DNA from: VFMC01 sp963791635
GTDB lineage: Bacteria > Actinomycetota > Acidimicrobiia > Acidimicrobiales > Ilumatobacteraceae
Length of the DNA: 64,000 bases
Direction: 5' to 3'
NCBI GenBank assembly: GCA_963791635.1
Contig: CAWBTC010000018.1
Location: 1 to 64,000, forward strand
Part shown: positions 52,423 through 62,250 of the stretch, one piece after another
Position numbering within the stretch: position 1 is the first letter of the stretch
Layout: every line of letters starts with the position of its first letter
Program-made: the position numbers and the translations under genes
The notes under the pieces: generated by a model
Told to the model about the DNA's origin: nothing
The model's input: the letters and a program-made list of their open reading frames with translations, nothing else
Database searches by the model: none

Positions 52423-53595
52423 CGTACGCGCCGAGCAGTCGCGTCTTCTACGACGCCGACAGCCACATCATGGAGCTGCCTGATTTCCTGAGAGCCTTTG
52501 CCGATCCCGACGTACGCGATGAGCTGCCGCTCGTGAGCTACTCGGCGTCACTCGTGACCGATGAGGAGGTGGCCGAGATCGTCGACAACGGCAACCGCCA
52601 CAGCGACGAGCACCGCCGGCGGATGATCGACATGGGCGACTCGCTGATCCGCGAGGTGAAGGAGATCCAGGCGCTCGGCGCGTTCGATCGCGACGACCGA
52701 ACGATCGCGATGGACCAGCTCGGCTTCGCCCGGCAACTGGTGTTCGCCACGCACAGCGTGGCGATGCCGTTCAACCCGAGCTCCAAGCTCGAACCTCGCC
52801 TACGCTACGGCGCGACCCGCGCCCACAACCGGCACATGCGTGAGTTCTGCGCGAACGACGACCGGTTGATGGGCGTCGCGATCGTGCCGCTCGACGATCC
52901 CGCGCATGCGATGGGCGAACTCGACTGGATCCTCGAAGGTGGCTTCGGCGCGGTCTGGGTGCCCCACCGCCCGTGCGGTGACAAGTCGCCCGGCCACGTC
53001 GAGCTCGAACCCGTTCTGGGCGCGTCTCGCCGAAGCCGGCCTGCCGTTCCTGCTGCACGTCGGCGGGTCGCCACTGCAGCTGTCGAAGGCATGGTCGAAC
53101 ACCGGCCGGGCGCCGGTGAAGGATTGGATGGGCGGCGGTGAGAACGTGCGCAGCAAGGACGCTGCAACGCTGCACCAGGGGCCCGAGACGTTCATCACGA
53201 CGATCGTGATGGACGGGGTGTTCGAGCGTCACCCCGGCCTGCGTGGCGCCTCGGTGGAGCTGGGCGCGGGGTGGGTGCCCGAGTTGATCCGCCGCCTGGA
53301 CTGGGTGACCGCGATGTGGGGTCGGGTGGACACCAACCTGTCTGGCTTCACCCGCACGCCGAGCGAACAGATCACCCAGCAGATGGCGTTCACCCCGTTC
53401 GTGTTCGAAGACGTCGCCCGGCTCGCCGACGAGTCGAACCCCGACCTGTACCTGTTCTCCAGCGACTACCCGCACACCGAGGGTGGGCGCGACCCGATCG
53501 CCCGCTTCGAGAAGGTGCTGGCGAACGCCACCGACGAGGTCAAGGACAAGTTCTACGCCGAGAACTTCCTCCGCCTCTTCCCCACCGCCGCCTGA
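52419..53595 (+). CDS. Amidohydrolase-family protein (one frameshift)
   Basis: About 392 residues. YDADSHIMELPDFL is the metal-ligand start of the ACMSD-like amidohydrolase_2 group (D-x-H/D-S-H-x-x-E); later RLMGVAIVPLDDPAHAMGELD, after an indel near 53,012 FWARLAEAGLPFLLHVGG (His), GASVELGAGWVPELIRRLDW and LYLFSSDYPHTEGGRDPI (Asp). TIM-barrel hydrolase or decarboxylase; substrate unknown. The start overlaps the redoxin stop (ATGA), so both are translated together. Confidence 0.85.
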
Positions 53596-53617
53596 CCCGT
53601 TCAGGGGAGACGACCAT

Positions 53618-53658
53618 CCGTGAGCCGAACCCGCAACATGTGCGGGTTCGGCTCACGG
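53618..53658. terminator. Perfect 18-bp hairpin terminator
   Basis: An 18-bp arm starting CCGTGAGCCGAACC (53618-53635), loop ACATG and the exact complement (53641-53658). It lies 22 bp after the amidohydrolase stop. No T-run follows. Arms share CCGTGAGCC with the dyad at 37,935. Confidence 0.75.
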
Positions 53659-53744
53659 ACGGCGCGTGGTTGATCGTTTCGGCTGTTGGTCTTGATCAGC
53701 AGTCCCGATGGCGCTCGTGAGGTCATACCGGGCAGGATCCTCGG

Positions 53745-54665
53745 GTGACGAAACGTGGATGGGTGCTGTTCTGGGCGATGGCGCTCATCTGGGGCGTGCC
53801 CTACTTCTTCATCCGGGTGGCGGTGGAAGAGCTCGAACCGGCGGTCGTGGTGTTCGGCCGCACCTCGCTCGCGGCGATCGTGCTGCTGTACCTCGCCAAC
53901 CGAACGAGCGGCATCCGGCCCACGCTGCAGCATTGGCGACCGGTCGCCGCGTTCGCGGTCCTCGAGATGGCGATCCCGTGGATCCTGCTCACGACAGCCG
54001 AACAACACATCGCCTCAGGGCTCGCTGCACTGATCATCTCGTCCGTGCCGATCTTCGGTGCGCTCGCGGCCTTCACGCTCGGCGACCGATCCGCGCTCCG
54101 ACCGATTCGCCTTGCCGGCATCGCACTCGGCATCGGCGGGGTCACCCTGCTCGTCGGCAACGACCTCTCGGGCGAGGGCGCCCCGCCGTGGTGGAGCATC
54201 GCGTTCGTCATCGTCGTCTGCATCTGCTACGGCACGGCGCCGTTCATCATCAGTCGCAAGCTCTCGCACGTTCCATCGCTCGGTGTGATCGCGATCTCCC
54301 TCAGCATCGTGTCGCTGATCTACCTCCCGATCGCCGCGGTGTCGCTGCCGTCGAAGATGCCGTCGTTCGATGCCACCGCATCCGTGGTCGGCCTTGCCCT
54401 CATCTGCACCGGGCTCGCGTTCATCGTGTTCTTCAGGTTGCTCGACGAGGTGGGCGCCGCCCGCGCAAGCGTCATCACGTTCGTGAACCCGGTGGTGGCT
54501 GTCACCCTCGGCGCAGCATTCCTCGACGAAGACCTCAGCGTGCCGATCCTGATCGGCTTCGTGCTCGTCCTGAGCGGCTGCTGGCTCGCCACCCGACCGA
54601 CCCCAACCCCGACCCGAGTGACCTCGTCCGATGTCGAGCCGGTGAGGGCTTCGTCGGCACCGTAG
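53745..54665 (+). CDS. EamA/DMT-family transporter
   Basis: 306 residues, intact from the GTG at 53745. Ten hydrophobic helices in two EamA repeats: WVLFWAMALIWGVPYFFIRVAVEELEPAVVVFGRT, AEQHIASGLAALIISSVPIFGALAAF, then WWSIAFVIVVCICYGTAPFIIS and GLALICTGLAFIVFFRLLDEVGAARASVITFVNPVVAVTLGAAFLDE. A typical drug/metabolite exporter of unknown substrate. Confidence 0.9.
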   Translation: MTKRGWVLFWAMALIWGVPYFFIRVAVEELEPAVVVFGRTSLAAIVLLYLANRTSGIRPTLQHWRPVAAFAVLEMAIPWILLTTAEQHIASGLAALIISSVPIFGALAAFTLGDRSALRPIRLAGIALGIGGVTLLVGNDLSGEGAPPWWSIAFVIVVCICYGTAPFIISRKLSHVPSLGVIAISLSIVSLIYLPIAAVSLPSKMPSFDATASVVGLALICTGLAFIVFFRLLDEVGAARASVITFVNPVVAVTLGAAFLDEDLSVPILIGFVLVLSGCWLATRPTPTPTRVTSSDVEPVRASSAP

Positions 54666-54675
54666 GGTCGTGTCC

Positions 54676-55480
54676 GTGGCGGACGAGACCCAGCAATCGG
54701 ATGTGCTCGCCTGCCCGCACTGCGGGCTGCCGTTGCTGCTCTCACGTTCCAACGCCGCTTGTGCCAGCGGCCACTCGTTCGATCGAGCCAAGGGCGGATA
54801 CCTCAACCTGCTCGTCGGTGGCCGCCTGAGCTCGGGCGCTACACCGGGCGACACGCCCGACGCGCTCGCTGCACGTCGACGGTTCCTCTTGCGGGGCGGC
54901 TACGCCCCCATCGCCGCCGCGCTCACGGAAGCGGTCGGTCACGTCGACGCAGCCGTGCTCGACGTCGGCTGCGGCGAGGGGTACTACACGTCACACCTGC
55001 CTGCCACGGGCCGTTACGGACTCGACGTGTCGAAGCGCGCCGTCCAGATGGCTGCTCGCCTGTTGCCCGACGCGATGTTCGTCGTCGGCTCCGCCTACCG
55101 CCTCCCCGTGCAGGACCATTCGCTGTCCGCCGTCACATCGGTGTTCGCTCCCCACCCGCTGGAGGAGTTCGTCCGAGTGCTCCGGCCTGGTGGGCGTTGG
55201 GTGACGGTGACACCCGGCCCGATGCACCTCGTGGAACTGCGCCCATCGACCGACGGTGCAGCCGGTTCAAAAGCGCTCGACCGCCAACGACGCCGTGGCG
55301 AGCCGCCCGACGGAGCGGGGACGGCGCAGTCGGTTGGAGTTCCAACTCGAACTCGACGATTCCGGCGCGGACGACCTGTTCCTCATGACGCCCATCCGGT
55401 GGCAGGCGAGCAGCCGGCCACGGTTGCGATCGGTATCGGTGGACGTGTGGGTCGCGTCGGCCACGGTCCACCGGTCCTGA
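54676..55480 (+). CDS. RlmA-like methyltransferase with zinc ribbon (one frameshift)
   Basis: About 268 residues. VLACPHCGLPLLLSRSNAACASGHSFDRAKGGYLNLL is the N-terminal zinc finger (C-x2-C ... C-x3-H) of 23S rRNA G745/G748 methyltransferases, and the YLNLL motif follows as in the family. VLDVGCGEGYYTSHLP is the SAM site, then GLDVSKRAVQMAAR and VTSVFAPHPLEEFVRVLRPGGRWVTVTPGP. An indel near 55,250 leads to the true end VDVWVASATVHRS at 55,480. In such enzymes methylation confers tylosin-type macrolide tolerance; specificity here is unknown. Confidence 0.85.
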
Positions 55481-55506
55481 CCGGCGGGGATTCGTAGAGT
55501 GTGCCG

Positions 55507-56481
55507 ATGAAGTACACCAAGCTCGGCCGGACCGGTCTCGACGTCTCTCCCATCTGCCTCGGCTGCATGAGCTACGGGGTCTCCGATCGAGGTGCCCACT
55601 CGTGGACGCTCGACGAGGAGACGAGCCGAGGCTTCATCCGTCAGGCGCTCGACGCCGGCATCAACTTCTTCGACACGGCGAACGTCTACTCCGACGGCAC
55701 GAGCGAAGAGATCGTCGGCAAGGCGCTCGCCGACTTCGCCAAGCGGGAGGAGATCGTGCTCGCCACGAAGGTGCACGGCACGATGCGCCGCGGCCCGAAC
55801 GGTGGAGGGTTGTCGCGCAAGGAGATCATGTTCGAGATCGATGCCAGCCTCCGCCGGCTCGGCACCGACTACGTCGACCTCTATCAGATCCACCGCTGGG
55901 ACCGCCGGGTACCGATCGAGGAGACGATGGAGGCGCTGCACGACGTGGTGAAGGCGGGCAAGGCCCTGCTACATCGGTGCGTCGTCGATGTTCGCGTGGC
56001 AGTTCGCGAAGGCCCAACACGTCGCCGCAGCGCAACGGCTGGACGAAGTTCGTGACGATGCAGAACCACTACAACCTGCGTGTACCGCGAGGAGGAGCGG
56101 GAGATGCTGCCGCTGTGCGTCGACCAGGGCGTCGGCGTGATCCCGTGGAGCCCGCTCGCCCGTGGTTTGCTCACCCGCGACCCGAGCGAGTCGACTGCTC
56201 GCAAGGAGACCGACGAGTTCGGCAAGACCCTGTACGGCACCGCCGACGTCGGGGTGATCGAAGCGGTCGCCCGCATCGCCGCCGAGCGCGGTGTGCCCCG
56301 CGCACAGATCGCCCTCGCGTGGGTGTCCAAGCACCAAGCCGTGACCGCGCCCATCGTCGGGGCCACCAAGCAGCAGCACCTCGACGATGCGATCGCCTCG
56401 CTCGACATCGTGCTCACAACCGACGAGATCGAGGCGCTCGAGACCCCGTACACCCCGCAGCCGATCCAGGGTCACGCCTGA
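55507..56481 (+). CDS. Aldo/keto reductase (three frameshifts)
   Basis: About 328 residues. MKYTKLGRTGLDVSPICLGCMSYG, AGINFFDTANVYSDGTSEEIVGKAL (catalytic Asp and Tyr), VLATKVHG (Lys), DYVDLYQIHRWD (His): the complete AKR tetrad. Indels near 55,965, 56,035 and 56,075 interrupt the middle; the rest reads REMLPLCVDQGVGVIPWSPLARGLLTRD and VSKHQAVTAPIVGATKQQHLDDAIASLDIVLT. YghZ/Gpr-like group, NADPH-dependent. Substrate unknown. Confidence 0.9.
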
Positions 56482-56493
56482 TCGCTCCGCCGG

Positions 56494-56889
56494 TCAGCCG
56501 TCGAGCAGATATGCGACGAGGTCGTCGATCTCGTCCGATGTCAGGCGCAACTGCGGCATGCCTGAAGTGGGCCCCACGCCCCCATTGAAGGCCGGCGACA
56601 CGAACACGTCGGGCGCCGCCATCGACTCGGCGAGATAGTTCTCCGCCGACACGCCAGGCCTGCGGTCGCCTGCCCAGGACGATGCGTCGCCCAGCGATGG
56701 GAAGCCGGAGAACAGCGGGGTCGTGTCGGGTCCGACATGACACGACGCGCACCCCTTGGCGAGGAACAGATCGGCGCCGCTCGCAGGCGACACCGCGTCA
56801 ACCCGGCGCTCCCCACGGCTCCACGTCGCAACGGTCAGAACGCCGAGCGCAACGGCGCTCGCCGCCGCCCACCGACCGACTCGGCTCAT
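56494..56889 (-). CDS. Class I c-type cytochrome
   Basis: 131 residues from the ATG at 56889. A membrane helix (GRWAAASAVALGVLTVATW) precedes GADLFLAKGCASCHVGPDT with the heme c motif CASCH, and SGMPQLRLTSDEIDDLVAYLLDG with the distal Met ligand. Anchored on the outer face of the membrane as an electron carrier. It overlaps or abuts the end of the next gene upstream and likely shares its operon. Confidence 0.88.
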   Translation of the reverse strand: MSRVGRWAAASAVALGVLTVATWSRGERRVDAVSPASGADLFLAKGCASCHVGPDTTPLFSGFPSLGDASSWAGDRRPGVSAENYLAESMAAPDVFVSPAFNGGVGPTSGMPQLRLTSDEIDDLVAYLLDG

Positions 56890-57445
56890 GCGACTCACGA
56901 CCGAGCGCGGCCCGGGCGCGTCGCCGGGTGAGGATCGCATCTGCTGCGGCCAACACAGCGAGCGCAACCGTCACGGCGAGCATCACCGTACGAACGGCGG
57001 GCCAGGCACCTCCGCTCGTGACACCCGTGCCGCTTGCGTCGGTCACGTCCAGTTGGCCCAGCGCTTGCGGGGCGAACCAGCCCATCCGAATGCTCCACTC
57101 GTACGTGCCGGCATCGGCGAACTCGACGGTGGTGACGTAGTGGCCGACGATGCCGTCCCCCACCGCAGGGAAGAAGTCGAGCGCACCGTCAGCATGCTCG
57201 ATCTCGATCCCGACCTCGCTGGCAGGGTCGTCGAGCAGATCGACCGGGGTCACGCCGTGCTGGAGGATCGTGAAGCCCACCTCCGCGCTCTGTCCGGCCC
57301 TGGCCGCGGGAACGGCGTCGAGTGATCCGACGGCCCACCCGCCTGCGGAAGCGATCGAGCCGAGGCCGACGACGACGCCGCCGACAACCAACGTGGTCGC
57401 AACGACGGCGGACCAGCGGGAACGTGAGTGGTGAAAGCGTGTCAT
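56798..57445 (-). CDS. FixH/YtkA-like membrane protein, operon partner of the cytochrome
   Basis: Up to 215 residues from the ATG at 57445. A signal/anchor helix (WSAVVATTLVVGGVVVGLGSIASAGGWAV), an extracytoplasmic beta-sandwich (GQSAEVGFTILQHGVTPVDLLDDP, YVTTVEFADAGTYEWSIRMGWF) like YtkA/FixH-type domains, and a second helix (VMLAVTVALAVLAAADAIL). The frame overlaps the cytochrome gene by 92 nt; a small indel near 56,890 may hide an earlier stop. Possibly a metal or heme delivery helper; function unknown. Confidence 0.6.
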   Translation of the reverse strand: MTRFHHSRSRWSAVVATTLVVGGVVVGLGSIASAGGWAVGSLDAVPAARAGQSAEVGFTILQHGVTPVDLLDDPASEVGIEIEHADGALDFFPAVGDGIVGHYVTTVEFADAGTYEWSIRMGWFAPQALGQLDVTDASGTGVTSGGAWPAVRTVMLAVTVALAVLAAADAILTRRRARAALGRESHEPSRSVGGGERRCARRSDRCDVEPWGAPG

Positions 57446-57470
57446 GCCCGTCCGACACCTCCGCGGCGGA

Positions 57471-58136
57471 TCAGGTTCCCGGGTTCATCTGCCCGGCGAT
57501 GGCGAGAGCGGCGGCCAGGTCGGCACATCCTTCGATGCGGAACAGCGTGTCGCCGGCCTGCCACAGCAGCGTGTCCACTGCCACTCGTTCGATGACGACG
57601 TTCCCGTCGAGCGTCTCGTAGAGCACCTCGTGCGGACCTCCGGAGATCCACAGCCCGGGATCACCGTCGACCGTCACCTCTTGGATCTGGTCGGACGAAC
57701 CGACCGTTTTGCCGATCAGGATCCGGTCGAGCGCGCCCGTCAGGGTCGAGATCAGTACCTCTCGGCCATCGACGGTGATGGTCCGGCTCTCACCCGGGCC
57801 CGGCACGTCGAACGACGGCGACGGCAGAGACACCGGCACCGACACCGGCACCGGCACCGGCGGGATCGTCAGGGATGGGTCGACATCGATCTGCAGACCG
57901 TCGAGCCCGAACCAACGAGCGATTGCCTGCCGTGCATCGGGTATCGCAGCGACGGCAACGCTGGTCGCCACCAGGACGGCCGCAGCCACAGCGAGCCAAC
58001 GATGACCGGGGCGAGCAAGCTCGGGTTCATCGAGCCGGGCGAGCACGGCATCCTCGAGAAGTGGCGACGTGTCGTCGAACGCGAGCGCGTCACCCAACGC
58101 TGCAAGGCGCACCAACAGGTCGTGTTCGTCGATCAT
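57471..58136 (-). CDS. Membrane protein coupled to the ECF sigma factor, anti-sigma-like
   Basis: 221 residues, intact. A short cytoplasmic N-terminal part (MIDEHDLLVRLAALGDALAFDD), one helix (HRWLAVAAAVLVATSVAVAAI), then a periplasmic-side domain with a Pro/Val repeat (PPVPVPVSVPVSLPSPS) and a beta-rich end. It starts 2 nt after the sigma-factor stop. The layout is that of an anti-sigma regulator, but no zinc-binding anti-sigma motif (HxxxCxxC) is present, so the role is inferred from position. Confidence 0.6.
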   Translation of the reverse strand: MIDEHDLLVRLAALGDALAFDDTSPLLEDAVLARLDEPELARPGHRWLAVAAAVLVATSVAVAAIPDARQAIARWFGLDGLQIDVDPSLTIPPVPVPVSVPVSLPSPSFDVPGPGESRTITVDGREVLISTLTGALDRILIGKTVGSSDQIQEVTVDGDPGLWISGGPHEVLYETLDGNVVIERVAVDTLLWQAGDTLFRIEGCADLAAALAIAGQMNPGT

Positions 58137-58138
58137 CG

Positions 58139-58711
58139 TCACTCCCCCGCCTGTTGGTCGCGTTCGAGTTCGACCCGCAGACGCGCGAGCGCCCGCGACG
58201 TGCGCGACTTCACCGTGCCGACCGCGATGCCGAGTACCTCTGCGGTCTCTGCCTCGCCGACGCCTGCCACGAATCGACAGCCGAGCACCTCGCGATCGTT
58301 TCGATCCAACCGGCGCAGTGCGTCGGCAAGCGCTTGCTGCTCCAGGCGCCGTTCGGCTCCCTGCTCGGCGCTTTCGTCGGTTCGCACGGCGAGACCGGCG
58401 TGGCGGTCGTCGCGACGCAACCGTCTCGCCCGGCCGCGCACGTGGTTCTTCGCGTGGTTCGCCACCACACGCAACATCCATGACCGTACCGAACCGCTCC
58501 CGCGGTACGACCCGAGGTGGCGATGCATGTTCACGAATGCGTCCTGCACGATGTCACCGGCCTCCTCGGTCGAACCACTGATCACCGCAGCCAACCTCAG
58601 CGCCGCACGCTGGTGTCGGCGGACCAGTTCGCCGAACGCAACCCGCTCACCGTTGCGGGCGCGCAGGAGCAAGGTGTCGTCGTCGTACTCGGTGAGATCG
58701 GCGGCGGGCAT
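58139..58711 (-). CDS. ECF-type RNA polymerase sigma factor
   Basis: 190 residues, intact. Region 2: VAFGELVRRHQRAALRLAAVISGSTEEAGDIVQDAFVNMHRHLGSYRGSGSVRSWMLRVVANHAKN; region 4: LADALRRLDRNDREVLGCRFVAGVGEAETAEVLGIAVGTVKSRTSRALARLRVEL. A standard extracytoplasmic-function sigma factor. Followed by a membrane protein that may hold it inactive. Confidence 0.93.
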   Translation of the reverse strand: MPAADLTEYDDDTLLLRARNGERVAFGELVRRHQRAALRLAAVISGSTEEAGDIVQDAFVNMHRHLGSYRGSGSVRSWMLRVVANHAKNHVRGRARRLRRDDRHAGLAVRTDESAEQGAERRLEQQALADALRRLDRNDREVLGCRFVAGVGEAETAEVLGIAVGTVKSRTSRALARLRVELERDQQAGE

Positions 58712-58893
58712 CGGTGATCGCAGTCTGCTGCCCCTCCGACACCGCGGTGACCATCAGGGTTCCACGACAACTGGTCGAGGCGAACCCGTCGAGCGAGATG
58801 ACTGTCGGCGCGCCGGCCGCTGACAGCGCTCACCGATGATCGGCTCTCGCCCGCATGCATCACGAGCAGCAGCGGTGCCCCGATCGGCGTCGC

Positions 58894-60246
58894 TCAGCCA
58901 GCGACACCGAGGATCCGGATCGGCAGCTCGCGCGGACCGCGGATCTGGCCGACACTCCAGCGGGTGTCGCCGGCGAGTTCGAAGCGCGGGAAGCGCTTGA
59001 TGAACTCCTCGATCGCGACCTTGAGCTCGAGGCGGGCGAGGTTGGAGCCGAGGCAGCGGTGGATCCCGAGCCCGAACGCAGCGTGGCGGTTCTCTTGGCG
59101 GTCGACGATGAAGGTGTCGGGATCTTCGAACTTGAGCGGATCACGGTTCGCGGCCGGGAAGGGCAGCAGCACCCAGTCGTCCTGCTTCATGGGGCAGCCG
59201 TGGAAGTCGTTGTCCTTGGCGACCAAGCGAGCCATGGTGACGGGAGCGTACGCCCGGAGGAACTCCTCGAGCGCAAAGGTCATCACCTCGGGGTCGTCGA
59301 GCAATCGCTGGTGGTCTTCCGGGTGCTGGGCGAGGTGCCAGAGCGACGACCCGATCGCCGACCAGGTGGTATCGATGCCTGCGATGAGCAGCAGGACGAT
59401 CATGCCGCCGGCGACGTCGTCGCTGACCAGCTGACCGTCGATCTCGACGTTGAGCAGGTAGCTGGTGAGGTCGTCGCGGGGGTTCTCGTGGTGGTCCTGG
59501 ATCTGGTTGTGGATGTAGATGCCCAGGTCGTCCATGCCCTCGCGGGTGCCGGGCTCTTCAGCGATGCGCTCGAGTGCATCGTGGACGAACTTGCGGAAGA
59601 GACCCTCGTCGGCAGCGGGGAAGCCGAGCATCCGGCCGATGACGTTGACCGGGATGTGCTGCGCGTACTGGACGGCCGCGTCGATGACGGTCTCGCCGGG
59701 GGTGACGTCACCGATTCGGTCGAGCAGTTCGTTGCAGAGCTTGCGCACTTCGGGTTCCCACGGCTCGATCTGCTTCGGTGCGAACGCTGGTAGGAGCAGG
59801 CGACGGGCCATGCCGTGGAACGGCGGGTCGCTGGTGATCGGCGGGGCTCCGCCGATCGGCGCGGGAAGCGACAGGTCGCCGGGCCGGCCGACCGACACCA
59901 CGACGGCACGGCTGGTGAAGTTCTCGGTGTCATACGCGATCTCGTGCACGGTGTCGTGCGTGATGGGCACCCACATGCCGCCGTACCGGTCGGAATGCGC
60001 AACCGGGCAACCGCCCTCGCGCAGCTCCTTCCAGACCTGCGGGGCGGCCGGGTTGTAGGCCGGGTCGGCGTGGTCGAAGTCGTTCGTGAAGTCGGCGACC
60101 GGGCCATAGTCGTCAGCGTTGTAGGGCACGCGCTGCCACACGTGGGTGCCCTCCGGGGTGTCACCGAAGATCGGGAGGGCGTATTCAGCCCGTTGCGAGC
60201 CCGAGCGATCGATCGTGCTCTCGTTGTTGTCGACGATGTCGGTCAT
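58894..60246 (-). CDS. Cytochrome P450
   Basis: 450 residues, intact from the ATG at 60246. AAVVVSVGRPGD-like N-terminal elements, PPITSDPPFHGMARRLLLPAF (C-helix), I-helix LLLIAGIDTTWSAIGSSLWHL (AGxDTT), K-helix EEFLRAYAPVTMAR and heme loop AFGLGIHRCLGSNLARLEL. The ferredoxin gene directly upstream supplies electrons. Similar to P450s acting on terpenoid or steroid-like substrates (CYP107/CYP111-like), but substrate is not determinable. Confidence 0.93.
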   Translation of the reverse strand: MTDIVDNNESTIDRSGSQRAEYALPIFGDTPEGTHVWQRVPYNADDYGPVADFTNDFDHADPAYNPAAPQVWKELREGGCPVAHSDRYGGMWVPITHDTVHEIAYDTENFTSRAVVVSVGRPGDLSLPAPIGGAPPITSDPPFHGMARRLLLPAFAPKQIEPWEPEVRKLCNELLDRIGDVTPGETVIDAAVQYAQHIPVNVIGRMLGFPAADEGLFRKFVHDALERIAEEPGTREGMDDLGIYIHNQIQDHHENPRDDLTSYLLNVEIDGQLVSDDVAGGMIVLLLIAGIDTTWSAIGSSLWHLAQHPEDHQRLLDDPEVMTFALEEFLRAYAPVTMARLVAKDNDFHGCPMKQDDWVLLPFPAANRDPLKFEDPDTFIVDRQENRHAAFGLGIHRCLGSNLARLELKVAIEEFIKRFPRFELAGDTRWSVGQIRGPRELPIRILGVAG

Positions 60247-60247
60247 G

Positions 60248-60448
60248 TCAGCCGTTCTCCAGGATCTTGATTGCGAACTCGGGACAGTTCGATGCAGCGA
60301 GCCGGGCCTTCTCATGCAACTCAACGGGCACGTCACCCTCGGCGAGCAGCACCGCCTGGCCGAAGTCGTCGACATCGAACAACTCTGGCGCCAACGCGTA
60401 GCAGCGGTTGTGGCCCTGGCACTTCTCGGAATCGAGATGAACTCGCAT
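60248..60448 (-). CDS. Ferredoxin of the P450 system, [3Fe-4S] type
   Basis: 66 residues, intact. VHLDSEKCQGHNRCYALAPELFDVDDFGQA has Cys-x5-Cys (CQGHNRC) and NCPEFAIKI the third Cys-Pro, with no fourth ligand between the first two: a single [3Fe-4S] cluster ferredoxin. It ends one nucleotide before the P450 start, so the two form an operon. Confidence 0.92.
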   Translation of the reverse strand: MRVHLDSEKCQGHNRCYALAPELFDVDDFGQAVLLAEGDVPVELHEKARLAASNCPEFAIKILENG

Positions 60449-60673
60449 GGGTGGAATCTAAAGGGCCAGAGCCGGTCATCGCCAAACATGACAGAGGCAC
60501 GGAGCGTTTAGGGGTCGGCGTCGCTTGGCGAACAGGCCCTTGCGCCAAGCGTCTCGAGCGGGCGATGCGAGCGGGTGGTCAGGGTGGAATTGGGGTCGAA
60601 GGGCTCTTGTCGGTGTTGGGTCCCTGAGCTTTCGCTTGAGGACACGTCACGAGTGCGGATCGAGGTGGTTCTC

Positions 60674-61765
60674 ATGCGTCGGCTTTCCATCACCGTGGTT
60701 GGGATCTGTGGGCTGTTCGTGGGATGCAGCACAGACGACGGATCGATCAGCGAGTCCGTGCTGGTGAGCACCTCGGGCGCGCCCACCGCTACGGATGCTC
60801 TTCCCGCGCCCACGGACAGCACGGCGACAACCGTCAACAGCACGACGACCGTCACGCCAGCAGCCACAGCACCTTCTGTACCGATTGACACGCCGATCGC
60901 TCGGGCGACGGTGGCGTTCACTCTTCCCGATGGCTTCGAGTATCCCGAAGGGATCGCTGTCGACCCCGTCAGCGGTCGGGCCTACGTGACCTCCAGCCCG
61001 ACCGGCGCCGTGGCGGTTGCCGAACCTGGGGCTGATACTGCGTCGGTGTGGCTGCCTGCCGGTAAGGATGGTCGCACCTTGACGCTCGGCATCGAATTCG
61101 ACCGCGACAGCGTCTGGCTCGTCTCGCCACCGGCGATCTACGAGTACGCGGTCGACGGTGCCCTCCGCGGACGCCACGTGGCCGAGGAGAGCGGGTTCCT
61201 GAACGATCTGGCAATCACTGATCAGGGCATCTACGTGACGGACGTATCGAAGCCGACGCTTTGGTTCCTCCCGAGGAACTCGGTGTCGGACGCACCACTC
61301 GTCGCGATCGATCTTTCGATGACGCAGGATGCGATGGGCCAACCGTTCCAGCTGAACGGGATCGAAGCCCTCGACGACGGCACCCTTGTGGCGGTGCACT
61401 TCTACAACGGCCTGCTCTTCCACATCGACGCCCGACCTCTCGGCGCGTACACCATCGCGACCATTGACCTCGGCGGGTATCTGCTCACCCTGGGGGACGG
61501 TATGAGGGCTCAAGGCCACGTGCTCTGGGTGACACGGGGTGCGGCGGACGACACCATCGACCGGATCGCGCTGTGCCCGTCGAACGACTGCGGCACCGTC
61601 GTGGCGGGTACCCCGGACGCAGCTTTGTCGTTCCCCACCGACGTCGAGCTCCGGGGCGATCAACTGCTCGTCGTGAACTCTCAGTTCGACAACGGTGGCG
61701 GGCTGGGCGACGGAGTACCAACGAAACCGTTCTTCGTGTCAGCCATTTCGATCATGGCTCCCTGA
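60674..61765 (+). CDS. Lipoprotein with SMP-30/NHL-like beta-propeller
   Basis: 363 residues, intact. Signal peptide MRRLSITVVGICGLFVGCS with lipobox Cys, a Thr/Ala/Pro linker (about residues 22-75), then FTLPDGFEYPEGIAVDPVSGRAYVTSSPTGAVAV, GFLNDLAITDQGIYVTDVSKPTLWFLPR, QLNGIEALDDGTLVAVHFYNGLLFHID, a six-bladed propeller pattern of the SMP-30/gluconolactonase superfamily. The start at 60674 is chosen for the signal peptide. Extracellular, membrane-anchored; ligand unknown. Confidence 0.85.
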   Translation: MRRLSITVVGICGLFVGCSTDDGSISESVLVSTSGAPTATDALPAPTDSTATTVNSTTTVTPAATAPSVPIDTPIARATVAFTLPDGFEYPEGIAVDPVSGRAYVTSSPTGAVAVAEPGADTASVWLPAGKDGRTLTLGIEFDRDSVWLVSPPAIYEYAVDGALRGRHVAEESGFLNDLAITDQGIYVTDVSKPTLWFLPRNSVSDAPLVAIDLSMTQDAMGQPFQLNGIEALDDGTLVAVHFYNGLLFHIDARPLGAYTIATIDLGGYLLTLGDGMRAQGHVLWVTRGAADDTIDRIALCPSNDCGTVVAGTPDAALSFPTDVELRGDQLLVVNSQFDNGGGLGDGVPTKPFFVSAISIMAP

Positions 61766-61876
61766 CGGCCGCGGACGTCTCGCCGATCGTGGCGATCTGT
61801 GCGATCCAGGCACGTCGTGAAGTTCACTTCGTCGAGAATGGTTGCAGTTGTCCTGGGGCCGGCCACGCTGGAACAC

Positions 61877-61970
61877 GACGAAACGACACCAAGCGGGCAA
61901 GAACCCCTTACAAACCAAGCTTCTTCGCGATCACCATGCGCTGGATCTGGTTGGTGCCTTCGTAGATCTG
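61877..61970 (-). repeat. Left copy of the acyl-CoA dehydrogenase 3' end (attL-like)
   Basis: On the minus strand codes QIYEGTNQIQRMVIAKKLGL and a stop (61908-61910). 61929-61970 is identical over 42 bp to 63611-63652, with further similarity on the low-coordinate side (GACGAAACG-CACC, TTACA-ACCAAGCTTCTT). The rest of the dehydrogenase is absent here. The gap 61,971-62,250 has no recognisable gene. Confidence 0.82.
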
Positions 61971-62250
61971 AGCGGTCTGGACCGATCGTCCAGCCCGTCC
62001 CAACGAGTCCCACCTCGTACCCCTGAGCTGGGCCGGGAGTCCAGTCAGTCCCGTTGCGTCGCATCCGGTACCAGTGAGTTCCAGGGAGAGAAGTTGGGAT
62101 GGACCGGTCGGATCTGCTCGCACGCGCCCGCCGATCTGTGCGCGACGAAGCCCTTGCATCACATCCTCCATCAGGGCAATCGGCGCTACCAGCCCTGTGC
62201 TCGACGATCGGTCTACCCGACCACTCGCCGGGCATGTCTACGATCCCGTC

